7,470 nucleotides of DNA from Gammaproteobacteria bacterium. Lineage in GTDB: Bacteria; Pseudomonadota; Gammaproteobacteria; Eutrophobiales; Eutrophobiaceae. The notes beneath the pieces were generated by a model that did not search any database, was not told where the DNA came from, and saw only the letters and a program-made list of their open reading frames with translations. Location of the stretch: positions 749 through 8,218 of the forward strand of contig VYCZ01000060.1 of NCBI GenBank assembly GCA_009843675.1. Reading direction: 5' to 3'. This document shows, one piece after another, positions 6,808-7,470 of this stretch; position 1 is the stretch's first letter; every line of letters begins with the position of its first letter. A program made the position numbers and the translations under genes.

Positions 6808-7470
6808 CTATTTGATTATACGGTACAGGGGTGGGGTGGCATCATGGGGAATGATGGCGCCGGGATATTGAATGACCCTGGCTGCCAGAAGTTGCCCTGC
6901 CCGGACTGAAGCGGCAACATCATAGCCACACAATCTCGACGAAATATAACCGGCATTGAAGGAGTCTCCCGCTGCCGTCGTATCGACAACCCGGTCCGGA
7001 AACTTCATAGCAAAGCATACTATGTCCTGTCCCGCCGCAACATGACAGGGTGAGGGACCGTTTTTCATTACAACCTCCGTAATCCCCAGGCCGGCAAGGC
7101 GGTTACAGGCCTGCTCCGGCGTGGCATCGTCGAACAGCGCTTTTTCATCGTCAAAACCGGGCACGGCCACGTCGGCTTCAAGATAAACGCGCTCGGACCA
7201 GTCCCTTGCTTCACCGGGAGACGACCACAGCACCGCCCGGTAATTCGGATCATACACGATAATGACGCCGGCCCTGCGCAATGTCTGCAACAGGTTCAAC
7301 AGACTCTCCCTGCCATGGGGGGGCAGTATCGCTACCGATATGCCGGACAAGTAGAGTAAATCAATATCCTTCAGGAAATTCGACAGGCTCTCGGCATAAT
7401 CATCCCTGAACAGTTCACGCGCTGCGGACTTGTCCCGGTCATAGCTGAATTGCCGTTCTCCATCCTGTGC
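6808..7470 (-). CDS. kdgK: 2-dehydro-3-deoxygluconokinase (KDG kinase), PfkB family (partial, N-terminus off the right edge)
   Basis: This kinase phosphorylates 2-keto-3-deoxygluconate with ATP to KDPG, the step after mannonate or altronate dehydratase and before KDPG aldolase. The visible 220 residues are the C-terminal two thirds, about 90 residues short of the roughly 310-residue family length. They show LLYLSGISVAIL (38-49), the KdgK-typical YDPNYRAVLW (73-82) and the PfkB signature VVDTTAAGDSFNAGYI (161-176). Asp169 is the catalytic base. VIQYPGAIIP (199-208) matches the E. coli KdgK C-terminus nearly word for word. The frame is open through the right edge. A TTG at 7350 could be mistaken for a start, but the conserved sequence continues upstream of it (GERQFSYDRDKSAARELF). 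Its product pathway links it to manD on the same strand; it is directly followed by the NSS transporter gene. Confidence 0.95.
   Translation of the reverse strand, partial: AQDGERQFSYDRDKSAARELFRDDYAESLSNFLKDIDLLYLSGISVAILPPHGRESLLNLLQTLRRAGVIIVYDPNYRAVLWSSPGEARDWSERVYLEADVAVPGFDDEKALFDDATPEQACNRLAGLGITEVVMKNGPSPCHVAAGQDIVCFAMKFPDRVVDTTAAGDSFNAGYISSRLCGYDVAASVRAGQLLAARVIQYPGAIIPHDATPPLYRIIK

Noticed and set aside
6808..7350. Complete short kinase starting at TTG 7350
   Set aside because: The frame continues upstream to the window edge with sequence matching KdgK, so the gene is cut by the window and does not start there.

Overview
The window looks like chromosomal DNA of a free-living proteobacterium, most likely an uncultured or environmental gammaproteobacterium. 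The main evidence is the order nnr - tsaE - amiB, which matches the yjeF-yjeE-amiB(-mutL-miaA-hfq) block of Enterobacteria and relatives. The sequence is moderately GC-rich, and almost all genes lie on the minus strand.

Reading along the minus strand (right to left): the window opens inside kdgK (7470-6808, N-terminus cut), a PfkB-family 2-keto-3-deoxygluconate kinase. Two bases later comes a complete 454-residue sodium:neurotransmitter symporter (NSS/SNF) family transporter (6805-5441). Nineteen bases after that is a 160-residue MqsA/YgiT-type protein with a zinc-binding CxxC pair domain and an HTH domain, but no toxin gene beside it (5421-4939). A plus-strand VapBC-type toxin-antitoxin pair (4205-4882) follows. 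Its toxin has an intact PIN domain but no ordinary start codon. Next are manD (4060-2852), an enolase-superfamily D-mannonate dehydratase with every expected active-site residue; nnr (2845-1370), the bifunctional NAD(P)HX epimerase/dehydratase; and tsaE (1370-894), the t6A ATPase. A near-consensus sigma-70 promoter (841-869) then drives an AmiB/AmiC-type cell-wall amidase that runs off the left edge.

ManD and KdgK perform consecutive steps of hexuronate (glucuronate branch) catabolism: D-mannonate to 2-keto-3-deoxygluconate (KDG) to KDPG. The right half is therefore probably the end of a sugar-acid utilisation cluster joined directly to the conserved nnr-tsaE-amiB housekeeping block. The toxin-antitoxin pair and the lone MqsA-family gene separate manD from kdgK. 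The NSS transporter beside kdgK is notable, because the characterised members of that family carry amino acids and related amines rather than sugar acids.

The least ordinary points are the start-codon-less, in-frame junction between vapB and vapC, the cluster of CATAT/ATATG palindromes around the vapB start, the orphan MqsA-family gene in a metabolic transcription unit, and the kdgK-NSS coupling. I found no RNA genes, CRISPR array, insertion sequence or attachment site. I do not see a clearly undescribed system. The longest stretch without a gene is about 144 bases (4061-4204).
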